DNA of 41,758 nucleotides, from IMG/VR virus record IMGVR_UViG_3300045117_000300, positions 1 through 41,758 of that record. The stretch is one strand, 5' to 3'. The notes beneath the pieces were generated by a model. It was given only the letters and a program-made list of their open reading frames with translations. It was not told where the DNA came from and ran no database searches. This document shows positions 25,775-33,664 of the stretch, piece by piece (position 1 is the stretch's first letter; every line of letters begins with the position of its first letter). Origin of the DNA: a virus. A program made the position numbers and the translations under genes.

Positions 25775-28700
25775 ATGGCAGCACTTGATTCAAAATATCA
25801 TATCAAGATAGGTAATTATGGTTTTCTTCTTGCCCGTGATGCAAGGATTGAACGGCATATCTACGGCAGGGAAGAGGCTCCCCATTTTGTCAATAAGTTT
25901 TCTTCCGGGAACCCCAATTATAGAGACTCTACCTTTTTCCCTCATTTTGTCCAGAATAACTTTCTTAACGGATTTAACCAGGAAATCTTTGATGATGGCG
26001 CAAAATTCTATCGTTCTTCCGGAATTGATACTACGGAACAACAGAAACTTACTTTGCAGAAGAGATTTTTCTCTGCCGGTCAGACAGCAGCAAGTGTCAA
26101 TGTTTTATGCCAAGAGGCATGGCGAGCTTCCGCCGCCGCAGCTTTTGGTGATGGTTCAGATGGAGCATTGACTATTTCCGCCGATACTACCGATGCTCCG
26201 ATTGATGCTTCTTGTTCGGGGACTGCTGGTTCAACCACACTTTCTGCAACAAACGCTTCTTTTGCTGCCGGCCAGCATATCCTTATTATCCAGATGAGAG
26301 GAACCAGCGCCGGTACCTGGCAAAAGACTAAAATAGCTGCCTATACTGCTGGTACGATTACTACAGAAGATGCTCTTAGTATCTCATATAACTCCACCGG
26401 AGCTAATAAAGCGCAAGTAATTGTAATGAAAAGATATACCAATGTAACGGTGGACGCTACAAAAACATGGACAGCAAAGGCTTGGGATGGGAGCGTCGGA
26501 GGAGTTTTGACTTTCCTTGCCAATGGAACTGTAGCTGTAAACGGTACGATAACTGCATCAGGAAAAGGTTTCTTAGGTTCAACCCAATCAGCAGGAGATT
26601 TTTCTACAGCCGGACAGGGAGAAGGAACAGGCGGAGATAGAAACACCCAATCTACGGCAGCTAATGGCAATGGTGGAGGTGGAGCGCAGGGAAATTCAGG
26701 TAGTGCTAAACCAGGAGGGGGAGGAGGAGGAAATGGGGTTGCCGGTTCTAATGGAGGTTCAGGTGATTCTACGCCCGGTACAGGAGGTTCTACTGCCGGT
26801 AACGCAGCCTTAACCCAGATGTGTATGGGGGGAGGAGGAGGAGGAGGATATAATGACGGTTCAGGCGGAACAAGAGCTTTAGGTAATCCAGGTGGAGGAA
26901 TTATCTTCTTCTATGGAAAAACAGTAACAATGGGCGGTTCAGCGTCAATCCAGGCAAACGGAGATTCTACCGCGGGTTCAGGAGGAGTAAATGTTTCAGG
27001 CGGTGGAGGCGGAGCAGGTGGTTCAGTTTTAATCAAATGTCAGACAGCTACTCTTGGTACCACTTTAGTTACAGCCACAGCCGGAACAGCAAGAGTCGGA
27101 GTAGGAAGCGGAGCAAGTGGAGGTAATGGTGGAGCGGGAAGAATCCATACCGACTATTATACTTCCGTATCCGGTACCACTAATCCCACTTTAGATTCTA
27201 CCCAAGATGGTACCTTAGCCGATACGCCAGCCGGTTCTTCTTTCACTCATTTAGTCGGCACATCAGGCGGCAAGATATATTCCTGGGATGGAGCTTCAAC
27301 CTATACTGAACTTTTTGACGCAAGAAGAATGACTTGGTATGACAGTGGGGATGACGCGGATAGCGCGGTAGGAAATGTAGCGGCAACTGAAGAGAAGAGA
27401 GCGCAATCATTTCAAATAGGCACCACAGTCAAGATAAAAAGTATCCAGGTGTATATGCGAAGGGGAACGGCTGTAGGGAATATTACGGCCAGAATTGAAA
27501 CTAACTCCGGTTCTCTTCCTACTGGTACTTTAGTTGATACCAATGCCACAGCCACAGTTACCAATGCTAATGTGGGAACCTCAAATGGCTGGATTGAATT
27601 TACTTTCTCTACCGCCTTTAACCTTACTGCTTCAACTACTTATTGGTTAGTGTTACAAAGCGCAGCTTTTGGCAGTGAAACAGGCGCATTTCAGGTAAGG
27701 GTAGATGGTTCTTCTCCAACCTATACTAATGGCAATCTTGCTACTAAATCAGGAGCGGGAGCATGGAGCGCAGATGCCACAAAGGATATGTTGTTTAGGG
27801 TAAACGGCAATGCGACTGCGGTTAATTGCGCCATTATCTCTTCCCTTTCTGGCTCTAACAAAGCCTATTTTGGCATCGGGGATTTCACTTCAACCGATAA
27901 TGGTGATGGAAGAATTATCAGTTATGACGGAACTACCTTTGCCATTAACAAAGTCTTCACTTCTGAAACCTGCGTGCTTTGCCTGTATGAATTCGGTACT
28001 ACTCCAAAAATGTATGTTGGCACCGGCGCATCAGCAAAAATCTATGTTTCTACTGACATGACGACTTATACTGTTTCAAAGGATATAAATGTTCCGCGCA
28101 ATCCCGGTTTCGTCTTTGCGATGGTGGAATATAATAATAAGCTATTTGCCGGTGGAGGTTATCCGGAATCTATCACTAATAATAACTCTCAATTCTACGG
28201 CTTCCTCTATTCCTATGACGAATATTCCTGGCTCAATGTCTTTCCTTTTGAGCATACGGTCATTAAATCTTTGGAAGTTTATGATACTTTGCTTTTTATC
28301 GGGACTATCAAAAAACGGTTATATGTCTATAACACAGCCACTATAGATAAACTCTTTGAATTCCCCTGGGATGTACAGATTATAGATATGATTAAGTGGG
28401 ATGATAAACTGGCATTGGCTATTGTGCCTACCCCCGGAAGCGCATCAACCGGCAATGAAGGAATTTATCTCTTTGACAGAAATGGACTCCATAATGCTTT
28501 TGCCGCCACCTCAAGAGTCTGGTATTCGGTCTTTGTCTTTAATAATAATTTGATGGGTGGCAACGATAATGGTGAGGTTTATCAGACTAATGCTTCAACC
28601 TATCAGGCTTCGGCAACTTTACAGACTTCCTATGATGAAGCTAATCTTCCTTCTATTGATAAAGTCAGACGTGCGCTAACTCTCATTTATGAAGCTCTGC

Positions 28701-29368
28701 CCGCCGGGTGTTCCATACAGGTGGAATATAAGACGGATGAGTCTGACTCTTCATGGACTAATCTTGGTACGGCTTCAACTCTTAATTCAACTTCAGCAAC
28801 CTTTAACTTTGGTGATGGAATTTACACCAAGAAAGTTAGTTTTCGCGTAACATTGGCTACATCTAATAATGCCAATACTCCTACCTTGAAGAAGATAATC
28901 CATAAGTATGTACTCTTCCCGGACTTCAAATATCTCTGGAAGATGAAGTTGGTCTGTGCGGATAATATCATGTGGCTGGATGATACAGAACCAATTACTA
29001 CCACTACCGCCCAGATAGTATCGGGAGCAACTACCATTCCGGTTGTTTCAACTGCCGGATTTCCCACAGCCGGTAAAGCCCGGGCCGGAACGGATGTCTT
29101 TGATTATACCGGTAAAACCGCCACTACTTTTACCGGAGTTACTAATATCACCACCACTGTTGCCAGTGGCTCTACAGTTAAGATAACCGGAGCAGACCTG
29201 CATGCTCTTCTTCTTTCTCTTAAACAAGCAAAGCAATTCTATACTTTTACGGATATTGACGGACTTACCTATACTGTGTTATTCCATAATTACCAAGCAG
29301 ATAATTGGAGCGTTAATATGGATGATGGACTTGAAAATGAGGTACCAATTACACTTCTTGAAGCATGA
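25775..29368 (+). CDS. Large tail or receptor-binding protein with glycine-rich and propeller-like regions
   Basis: 1197 residues, the longest gene. Residues ~1-105 form an N-terminal attachment domain. Residues ~105-270 are beta-rich. Residues ~280-458 are extremely Gly-rich (runs of five to seven Gly), as in glycine-rich recognition loops of some phage adhesins. Residues ~535-680 resemble a jelly-roll or carbohydrate-binding module (A-Q-S-F-Q-I-G, then I-K-S-I-Q-V-Y-M-R-R-G). Residues ~680-960 contain repeated Y-D/G-x-G strands suggestive of a beta-propeller. The C-terminus (~1040-1197) is another beta domain. Probable host-recognition or tail-hub protein; domain limits are approximate. Confidence 0.72.
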   Translation: MAALDSKYHIKIGNYGFLLARDARIERHIYGREEAPHFVNKFSSGNPNYRDSTFFPHFVQNNFLNGFNQEIFDDGAKFYRSSGIDTTEQQKLTLQKRFFSAGQTAASVNVLCQEAWRASAAAAFGDGSDGALTISADTTDAPIDASCSGTAGSTTLSATNASFAAGQHILIIQMRGTSAGTWQKTKIAAYTAGTITTEDALSISYNSTGANKAQVIVMKRYTNVTVDATKTWTAKAWDGSVGGVLTFLANGTVAVNGTITASGKGFLGSTQSAGDFSTAGQGEGTGGDRNTQSTAANGNGGGGAQGNSGSAKPGGGGGGNGVAGSNGGSGDSTPGTGGSTAGNAALTQMCMGGGGGGGYNDGSGGTRALGNPGGGIIFFYGKTVTMGGSASIQANGDSTAGSGGVNVSGGGGGAGGSVLIKCQTATLGTTLVTATAGTARVGVGSGASGGNGGAGRIHTDYYTSVSGTTNPTLDSTQDGTLADTPAGSSFTHLVGTSGGKIYSWDGASTYTELFDARRMTWYDSGDDADSAVGNVAATEEKRAQSFQIGTTVKIKSIQVYMRRGTAVGNITARIETNSGSLPTGTLVDTNATATVTNANVGTSNGWIEFTFSTAFNLTASTTYWLVLQSAAFGSETGAFQVRVDGSSPTYTNGNLATKSGAGAWSADATKDMLFRVNGNATAVNCAIISSLSGSNKAYFGIGDFTSTDNGDGRIISYDGTTFAINKVFTSETCVLCLYEFGTTPKMYVGTGASAKIYVSTDMTTYTVSKDINVPRNPGFVFAMVEYNNKLFAGGGYPESITNNNSQFYGFLYSYDEYSWLNVFPFEHTVIKSLEVYDTLLFIGTIKKRLYVYNTATIDKLFEFPWDVQIIDMIKWDDKLALAIVPTPGSASTGNEGIYLFDRNGLHNAFAATSRVWYSVFVFNNNLMGGNDNGEVYQTNASTYQASATLQTSYDEANLPSIDKVRRALTLIYEALPAGCSIQVEYKTDESDSSWTNLGTASTLNSTSATFNFGDGIYTKKVSFRVTLATSNNANTPTLKKIIHKYVLFPDFKYLWKMKLVCADNIMWLDDTEPITTTTAQIVSGATTIPVVSTAGFPTAGKARAGTDVFDYTGKTATTFTGVTNITTTVASGSTVKITGADLHALLLSLKQAKQFYTFTDIDGLTYTVLFHNYQADNWSVNMDDGLENEVPITLLEA

Positions 29369-29380
29369 CCTATAGTTATT

Positions 29381-29818
29381 ATGTTTATTAAAGGTATACC
29401 TAAAACTGAAGAATGGAAAAAGAAAGTTTTTACTCCCGAATATGCTGTAAAAATGAGTTTAATAATGAAAGGCAAACAAAATTCTTTAGGGTATAAACAA
29501 CCTTTAGAAGTTATTGAAAAAAGAGTTAGTCAATTTCGTGGGGAAAATCATTGGGGATTTAATGGACAAGATTGGCGTTATTGGAAAAAACAAGCTCTAT
29601 TAAGAGATAATTATACTTGTCAATCTTGTGGATTAAAGGAGTCTGAAATAATGGAAGTAGATCATATCCTTTCTAAAAGTTTATATCCTGGTCTTAAATT
29701 TGCATTAGAAAATCTAATTACTTTATGTCCTAATTGTCATAGAAGAAAAACAATTCGGGATATTAAAAATAGGGTTATTAAATTCAAACCTAAAAAGATA
29801 ACTTTATTGGAGGCATAA
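29381..29818 (+). CDS. Free-standing HNH homing endonuclease (NUMOD3-like N-terminus)
   Basis: 145 residues. The N-terminal half has K-G-I-P-K-T-E-E-W-K and a second K-G-K-Q-N-S-L-G-Y, resembling NUMOD3 DNA-binding repeats. The C-terminal half carries the HNH core: C-Q-S-C-G near residue 83, V-D-H near residue 95, L-E-N-L-I-T-L-C-P-N-C-H near residues 108-119. Such enzymes nick or cut DNA to spread themselves between related phages. It lies between the large tail protein and the lysis genes with no host gene split. It is Lys/Asn-rich and AT-rich relative to neighbours, fitting recent entry. No ribosome binding site seen. Confidence 0.87.
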   Translation: MFIKGIPKTEEWKKKVFTPEYAVKMSLIMKGKQNSLGYKQPLEVIEKRVSQFRGENHWGFNGQDWRYWKKQALLRDNYTCQSCGLKESEIMEVDHILSKSLYPGLKFALENLITLCPNCHRRKTIRDIKNRVIKFKPKKITLLEA

Positions 29819-30036
29819 TGAGAGAAAATAATTGGTGGACAAACAATATCATTCCAATAACTCTTACCCTTATCACGTGGGCTGTTTCTTTTGGTATTCT
29901 TTCCACTAAAGTAGATTTAATGATTAAGAACCAAGATGAATTAAGAGTTGAATTCAAAGAGTGGAGAAGACAGTACGAGGAAAGATTGGGTAAAGCTGAA
30001 ATCAGTGTTGCGGTTTTGCAGAATAAAATAAAATGA
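29818..30036 (+). CDS. Small membrane protein with coiled coil, holin-associated candidate
   Basis: 72 residues: a short polar start, one transmembrane helix near residues 11-30 (I-I-P-I-T-L-T-L-I-T-W-A-V-S-F), then a charged coiled-coil helix to the end. This layout resembles XhlA-like lysis accessory proteins, though there the membrane helix lies at the other end. The start overlaps the HNH stop by one base and is preceded by GGAGG. It sits directly before the amidase. Confidence 0.6.
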   Translation: MRENNWWTNNIIPITLTLITWAVSFGILSTKVDLMIKNQDELRVEFKEWRRQYEERLGKAEISVAVLQNKIK

Positions 30037-30061
30037 TAAACATTTTTTCCCTTACTCAAAA

Positions 30062-30718
30062 ATGAAAGTTTGTTTACAGTCAGGCCATGAGAATATTCAA
30101 AGTAATTGTTGGCCCCAATTAAGGGGTTCAACCGGTGCGCCTGGGGAAAAAGATTTCAATGTCAGAACAAGGAACCGCTTATCCGAAATCCTCATTTCCA
30201 AAGGCATACAGGTTCAATTAGTTGATGCCAACTTTAATTGCCAATCTCCCTGGCAACAGGACTATAGTCTGTATCTTGCTATCCATGCCGATGCTAATGT
30301 TTATGGAAAAGGCGGAGGGTTTGTGGATTATCCCGCACCCGATTTAGATGCGGTCAATGAAGAATCAAAAAGAATAAAAGAAGCGATTGAGAGTGTATAT
30401 TTTGCAGAAACGGGAATTGAGAATCATCCGGAAAGAAGCAACGCCAATACTAAAAGATATTATATGTGGCAGGTTCTTTCCCCCAAAACTCCCTGTGTGA
30501 TTATAGAATGTGGAGTTATCCAGGATGCCCATGATTCAGTTATCCTTAATGACCCCAATATTGTAGCTATTGCCATAGCCAGAGGAATTTGTAAAGCATT
30601 AAATGTTCCTTACGATTCACTTACCTGTGAACAAAAACTGCAGAAAATCAGGGAAATTATAAAAGGCAAGGGATGGAGTTGGCAGAAGATAAGGAATATA
30701 TCGTCTTTAATAAATTGA
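30062..30718 (+). CDS. N-acetylmuramoyl-L-alanine amidase (endolysin)
   Basis: 218 residues, Amidase_3-type zinc amidase that cuts the bond between MurNAc and L-Ala in peptidoglycan and frees progeny phage. The four expected residues are present: H9 (S-G-H), E29 (P-G-E-K-D-F-N), H75 (A-I-H-A-D) and E149 (I-I-E-C-G). The C-terminal ~35 residues are basic and helical, perhaps a wall-binding tail. No signal peptide, so export would need a holin. The start lacks a ribosome binding site; the decamer GAGTAAGGGA (minus strand, 30048-30057) lies just upstream. Confidence 0.9.
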   Translation: MKVCLQSGHENIQSNCWPQLRGSTGAPGEKDFNVRTRNRLSEILISKGIQVQLVDANFNCQSPWQQDYSLYLAIHADANVYGKGGGFVDYPAPDLDAVNEESKRIKEAIESVYFAETGIENHPERSNANTKRYYMWQVLSPKTPCVIIECGVIQDAHDSVILNDPNIVAIAIARGICKALNVPYDSLTCEQKLQKIREIIKGKGWSWQKIRNISSLIN

Positions 30719-30769
30719 TGCCATTGTAGGGCATTATAGTGAGTCAGAGAGGCTGATTGGGGGTGATAA

Positions 30770-31009
30770 ATGAGTATGCAATTAACTGAAGTAACCGCCG
30801 TACCGGTCATTATCGGACTAGTACAGTTGGCTAAGGAAGCCGGATTTCCCAATAGATTCCTTCCGCTCCTTGATTTAGTCTTAGGAATACTTGCGGGAGT
30901 AGTTATCTATGGAACTAATTGGCAAGTGTCCATTGCTAACGGAGTCATCCTTGGATTGGCAGCAGCCGGATTGTACCGGTCAGGCAAAGTTGTTGTCAGA
31001 GGAGAGTAA
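30770..31009 (+). CDS. Holin candidate
   Basis: 79 residues with two hydrophobic segments: L-L-D-L-V-L-G-I-L-A-G-V-V-I-Y near residues 33-47 and G-V-I-L-G-L-A-A-A-G-L-Y near residues 58-69. An amphipathic N-terminal helix precedes them and the C-terminal tail is charged. Size, topology and place after the amidase fit a class II-type holin that opens the membrane for the endolysin. Preceded by a strong GGGGGTGA. No sequence family assigned. Confidence 0.72.
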   Translation: MSMQLTEVTAVPVIIGLVQLAKEAGFPNRFLPLLDLVLGILAGVVIYGTNWQVSIANGVILGLAAAGLYRSGKVVVRGE

Positions 31010-31052
31010 TTGCCTAAACTGTATAGTATTTGAATATAGAGTTTCAGTACAA

Positions 31053-31151
31053 ATGGTGAAAGCATTTCCAAAAAGTGAGATTAGACAATGGCATGAGAAA
31101 CGGATAGAATATTTGAAAGGAGTGATTTATGGATATTCCAAAAACGGATAG
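31053..31151 (+). CDS. Possible tiny protein
   Basis: 32 codons, basic and aromatic. No ribosome binding site before the ATG, and it overlaps the next small gene by 23 nt. It fills the otherwise empty 120 bases after the holin candidate, but could equally be untranslated leader. Confidence 0.28.
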   Translation: MVKAFPKSEIRQWHEKRIEYLKGVIYGYSKNG

Positions 31152-31293
31152 TTATATGCCGGACATGAGGCAGCAGACTTTGAAAGCGATGGAGAAACAA
31201 CACAAGGTAACTCATAAAACGATGAAGACGATACCTCAACCAATGGGTATGGGGACAAAAGGCAGAACTATTATTCATAAAGAGGGGAGGTGA
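31129..31293 (+). CDS. Small Met/Lys/His-containing protein
   Basis: 54 residues, polar, nine Met, several His and Lys, with a helical middle (M-R-Q-Q-T-L-K-A-M-E-K-Q-H-K). AAAGGAG stands 7 nt before the ATG. The stop overlaps the ribosome binding site of the next gene. Unknown function; the first clearly supported member of a series of tiny genes with good ribosome binding sites after the holin. Confidence 0.62.
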   Translation: MDIPKTDSYMPDMRQQTLKAMEKQHKVTHKTMKTIPQPMGMGTKGRTIIHKEGR

Positions 31294-31297
31294 TATT

Positions 31298-31498
31298 ATG
31301 GCACGCTCAACTGGTGATGCGATGGGAACGGTTGGAGAAGTAGGTCAAGCTCCCACTGGTTCTCAAGCAAGAAGTGAAACTCATCACATTCATGGTGGCG
31401 GAAATACAACTATGCCGGGTGATAGACATGACGGCGGACAAATGATGAGAGATAACGCGTTATCAAAAGAATTAGAAAAGAAAGGTGGTGAATCTTAA
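31298..31498 (+). CDS. Small Gly/His/Met-rich protein
   Basis: 66 residues, probably disordered: Gly, Thr, His and Met dominate (S-E-T-H-H-I-H-G-G-G-N). Excellent ribosome binding site (GGGGAGGTGAT). The stop overlaps the next ATG. No family recognised; could be a small virion decoration or cement protein, but that is only a guess. Confidence 0.65.
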   Translation: MARSTGDAMGTVGEVGQAPTGSQARSETHHIHGGGNTTMPGDRHDGGQMMRDNALSKELEKKGGES

Positions 31499-31656
31499 TG
31501 AATACAGCAGAAGATATGGGGCCAGTGATGCCCGAACCAAAATCAAATCCTACGGGAGACATGATGTCTAAAATGGACGACATGATGGCGATGATGCAAC
31601 AGATGATGCAGATGATACAAAGCATGATGGGAGGTGGTCAAAGTGCCGGTGCTTAG
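31498..31656 (+). CDS. Extremely methionine-rich small protein
   Basis: 52 residues, 15 of them Met (29%). From residue 22 the Met residues fall in M-M-x2-M-x2-M-M-x-M-M spacing along a probable helix, making one face almost all Met, followed by a Gly-rich end. The start overlaps the preceding stop; GGTGG lies 6 nt upstream. A hydrophobic flexible Met face may serve in membrane contact or self-assembly, or bind soft metals. None of this is shown. Confidence 0.65.
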   Translation: MNTAEDMGPVMPEPKSNPTGDMMSKMDDMMAMMQQMMQMIQSMMGGGQSAGA

Positions 31657-31792
31657 AAGTCTGATAACCAATCTTAAAAAGCAATACGGAGAAGCTAAAG
31701 GGAAACAAGTTTATTACGCTATGGAAAATAAGGCAGGAGGCAATCAAAAAGGATTGCGTTCCGGGTTACGGCGTGGTATCTTTAGAAGATAA
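31643..31792 (+). CDS. Small basic phage protein
   Basis: 49 residues, GTG start 4 nt after GGGAGGTGG and overlapping the Met-rich gene by 14 nt. The core L-K-K-Q-Y-G-E-A-K-G-K-Q-V-Y-Y-A-M-E-N-K-A-G-G is a pattern I have seen in small phage proteins near structural genes. Basic C-terminus (R-R-G-I-F-R-R). Function unknown. Confidence 0.62.
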   Translation: MPVLRSLITNLKKQYGEAKGKQVYYAMENKAGGNQKGLRSGLRRGIFRR

Positions 31793-31795
31793 ACT

Positions 31796-32158
31796 ATGCC
31801 TTTCTTAAAAGAAGAAATTGAAAAAGTAATGCAAGAAGCGGAGGCAAAAGGACGAAGTTCTAAGTCCCCTTCAAACATCAATTCTACGGAAATATCTGTG
31901 CCTTTCTCACCACAAAAAAGCTATTCTTTTTTTGATAAGCTCCTTTGCCTTATAGGGACATGGAATTACTTTTTCTGGACAGGAATTGCGGTAGCCAGAG
32001 GCAAATGCAAGCCAAAAGATTATTGGCAGTTTAGTGAAAATATAGACAGGGGGAAAGTTAAGGCTAAAATAAAAGAGGTTTACAAACCTCCTTCAAAGAA
32101 TACATTTAAGGTGAAAGATTTAGCACCGGCTCCTCAAATTGACCTTCTTAAACATTAA
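31796..32158 (+). CDS. Hypothetical protein with one hydrophobic segment, last rightward gene
   Basis: 120 residues. Polar, Ser/Lys/Glu-rich first 45 residues, then a hydrophobic aromatic stretch (L-L-C-L-I-G-T-W-N-Y-F-F-W-T-G-I-A-V) near residues 49-66, then a basic tail. Possibly membrane-associated. Its 3' end meets the leftward operon (stops overlap by 11 nt) and contains the leftward terminator at 32062-32090. Confidence 0.6.
   Translation: MPFLKEEIEKVMQEAEAKGRSSKSPSNINSTEISVPFSPQKSYSFFDKLLCLIGTWNYFFWTGIAVARGKCKPKDYWQFSENIDRGKVKAKIKEVYKPPSKNTFKVKDLAPAPQIDLLKH
32062..32090 (-). terminator. Intrinsic terminator for leftward transcription, inside a rightward gene
   Basis: On the minus strand GAGGTTT-GT-AAACCTC (32090 to 32075) is a perfect inverted repeat followed by TTTTATTTTA. 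It lies about 60 bp past the last leftward gene (stop at 32148), in the coding 3' end of the convergent gene. The real loop is probably 4-6 nt. Confidence 0.65.
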
Positions 32159-32336
32159 GTCTGAATATATCCCTGTATCCCGGTCTTGAAGTTCTATATG
32201 CCTTTAAGATTTTATCGCGGTGCCGATAGTAATATCTCATTTTGGATTTATATTGTGCGCTCCTTCCTTCCTTAATCCATCTCTCTTCCAATTCGGCAAG
32301 GTTTATCGGGCCGGTAATCGGCTTGCCGTAAGTCAT
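32148..32336 (-). CDS. Small basic hypothetical protein
   Basis: 62 residues, strongly basic, with many Arg and Tyr in the second half (S-K-M-R-Y-Y-Y-R-H-R-D-K). Last gene of the leftward operon, just after the methyltransferase-like gene. A nucleic-acid binding role would fit the charge, but no family is recognised. Confidence 0.55.
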   Translation of the reverse strand: MTYGKPITGPINLAELEERWIKEGRSAQYKSKMRYYYRHRDKILKAYRTSRPGYRDIFRLNV

Positions 32337-32338
32337 AT

Positions 32339-32944
32339 TTACCTCCTTTCTATAGTCAGTAAGAGATACCTGCCATAGTTATACCATAATCCATTAACCT
32401 TATATTTCTCCCCAAGCTCCCTTCTCCAATCCCTGTCCCTTTTAACCGCACAGACAATTTCTCTGCATCTTTTAAGAGCCATATCAAGCCACCGGTATAA
32501 GTCCTTCTGCTTTTTGAATTTATTAAGAAGGCCGGTAAAAGCGGTTACACGGGCAGGAGGAATGTAAGAGTAATAATCAGTTCTTTTGAGGCTATAGAAT
32601 CCTGCCTGAACAAAAGCATCTCTTTTAGCCTGTCTAAGTTCAGCGTCATTGTCTGCAATAAAGGTAATCGGATATGTCCATTGCGATAACTCAATTGCCA
32701 TCGGTACACTTCCATATCCAATAATGTTAATAGGGCAGTCAGACTCTTCGCTGTAGCGGTCAATAATATACCGCCATAGTGGGTTGTGAGTTGACAACGT
32801 GTCATGGTAAATCTCATCGGAAATCCATCTATCCTCTCTTTTTGTTCTTGAGAGATAAGGACTTGAGTTTCGCCATCCCCAATTTGGATTTCGCCTTAGC
32901 ATTTCTCTTTGATAATCTTTCCATCTTGTGCTTACGATGTGCAT
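32339..32944 (-). CDS. Putative Rossmann-fold protein, degenerate methyltransferase-like
   Basis: 201 residues. The middle reads I-N-I-I-G-Y-G-S-V-P-M-A-I-E-L, then T-F-I-A-D-N-D-A-E, then C-R-E-I-V-C-A-V. These look like motifs I, II and IV of a class I methyltransferase, with an unusual nucleotide loop. A catalytic motif is not evident, so it may be inactive or bind a different nucleotide. The start is uncertain. The ATG at 32944 overlaps the upstream nuclease by 116 nt without a ribosome binding site. A second ATG at 32902 has a weak one. Confidence 0.55.
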   Translation of the reverse strand: MHIVSTRWKDYQREMLRRNPNWGWRNSSPYLSRTKREDRWISDEIYHDTLSTHNPLWRYIIDRYSEESDCPINIIGYGSVPMAIELSQWTYPITFIADNDAELRQAKRDAFVQAGFYSLKRTDYYSYIPPARVTAFTGLLNKFKKQKDLYRWLDMALKRCREIVCAVKRDRDWRRELGEKYKVNGLWYNYGRYLLLTIERR

Positions 32945-33224
32945 AGAATTTATCGGTCTTAACCGGAAGATAATAGGTTTCTATTTGGAGATGGTTTTGC
33001 TGTTTCAGTTGCATTTTCTCCTCCAAGAACTTCTCACTTGATTTTACCTGGATAAAATGAATCTCCGGATAGAGATCTGCCATTCCAACTTTGCGGGGTT
33101 TAACCGCGATTAAATCAATATCAGAATGAGAACCGGCTGTCCGGAAGACAATGTACCCTTCTTTCTCAAACCTATCTTTAAGCAGGTATTCCTTTTTCCT
33201 GCCCCTGTTGTAGTTTCTGTTCAT
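32829..33224 (-). CDS. Holliday junction resolvase-like nuclease (PD-(D/E)XK fold)
   Basis: 131 residues. The N-terminal 65 residues match the archaeal Hjc-like layout: R-G-R-K-K-E-Y with E12, G-Y-I-V-F-R-T-A-G-S-H-S-D-I-D-L-I with D37, and F-I-Q-V-K-S-S with Q59 and K61 (Gln replacing the usual Glu). Such enzymes resolve branched DNA during recombination or before packaging. The C-terminal 40 residues are a very basic tail. It overlaps the genes on both sides (47 and 116 nt). The absence of a DNA polymerase makes branch resolution before packaging a sensible role. Confidence 0.74.
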   Translation of the reverse strand: MNRNYNRGRKKEYLLKDRFEKEGYIVFRTAGSHSDIDLIAVKPRKVGMADLYPEIHFIQVKSSEKFLEEKMQLKQQNHLQIETYYLPVKTDKFYAHRKHKMERLSKRNAKAKSKLGMAKLKSLSLKNKKRG

Positions 33225-33390
33225 GTGCTTTAGCTACCCTCCTTATATGTCGGCAAGGTAAACAGCGTTTAGGCAAAGAGAATTTCATCTTTGCCATAAA
33301 CTGCTGGTCTTTGACAGAAATAACAAATGATTTACCGCAATCTACGCAATTAGCTTGGATTGGCTGGTATTGGTTGTTGGGCTGGTTCAC
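33178..33390 (-). CDS. Zinc-ribbon protein
   Basis: 70 residues: a disordered Asn/Gln start, then C-V-D-C-G-K-S-F and C-L-P-C-R about 27 residues apart, forming one zinc ribbon, and a basic helical tail. Overlaps its neighbours by 41 and 47 nt. Probably binds nucleic acid or a partner protein; unknown role. Confidence 0.6.
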   Translation of the reverse strand: MNQPNNQYQPIQANCVDCGKSFVISVKDQQFMAKMKFSLPKRCLPCRHIRRVAKAHEQKLQQGQEKGIPA

Positions 33391-33664
33391 TTGCAGTTTC
33401 TCCTTTCTGTTCTGCTTGAGGTGGTTTTAGAATCGCCACAATCTTCCCTTCGGTAAAAACCTGACCCCAATTAACAAAATATTTATCCTTATCAATAGCT
33501 TTACTTGCCTCTACTCTTGCCTGGAATTTGGCTATCTTATCCGCATACATCTGCATTATTTCAGAATATTCAGATTGCTTTTGGGCTAAATAGCCAAGTT
33601 CAGCAAGCTCTTCTCTTGATAAGTTATATGTTTTAGTATCATCCTTTTTCAAAGGATTTTTCAT
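33350..33664 (-). CDS. Hypothetical early protein
   Basis: 104 residues, helical and charged through residue 75, with a flexible Pro/Ala/Gln-rich end. The start overlaps the previous stop by 4 nt (ATGA), with AAAGGATG upstream. No family recognised. Confidence 0.6.
   Translation of the reverse strand: MKNPLKKDDTKTYNLSREELAELGYLAQKQSEYSEIMQMYADKIAKFQARVEASKAIDKDKYFVNWGQVFTEGKIVAILKPPQAEQKGETASEPAQQPIPANPS

Noticed and set aside
26341-26670. Minus-strand frames of about 110-120 codons inside large structural genes (also 9351-9716 and 3784-4116)
   Set aside because: Shadows of well-supported rightward genes, with no ribosome sites and no recognisable domains.
29381-29818. A second intron around the HNH gene
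   Set aside because: The flanking genes are complete and no exon remnants or group I pairing were found, so the endonuclease is free-standing.
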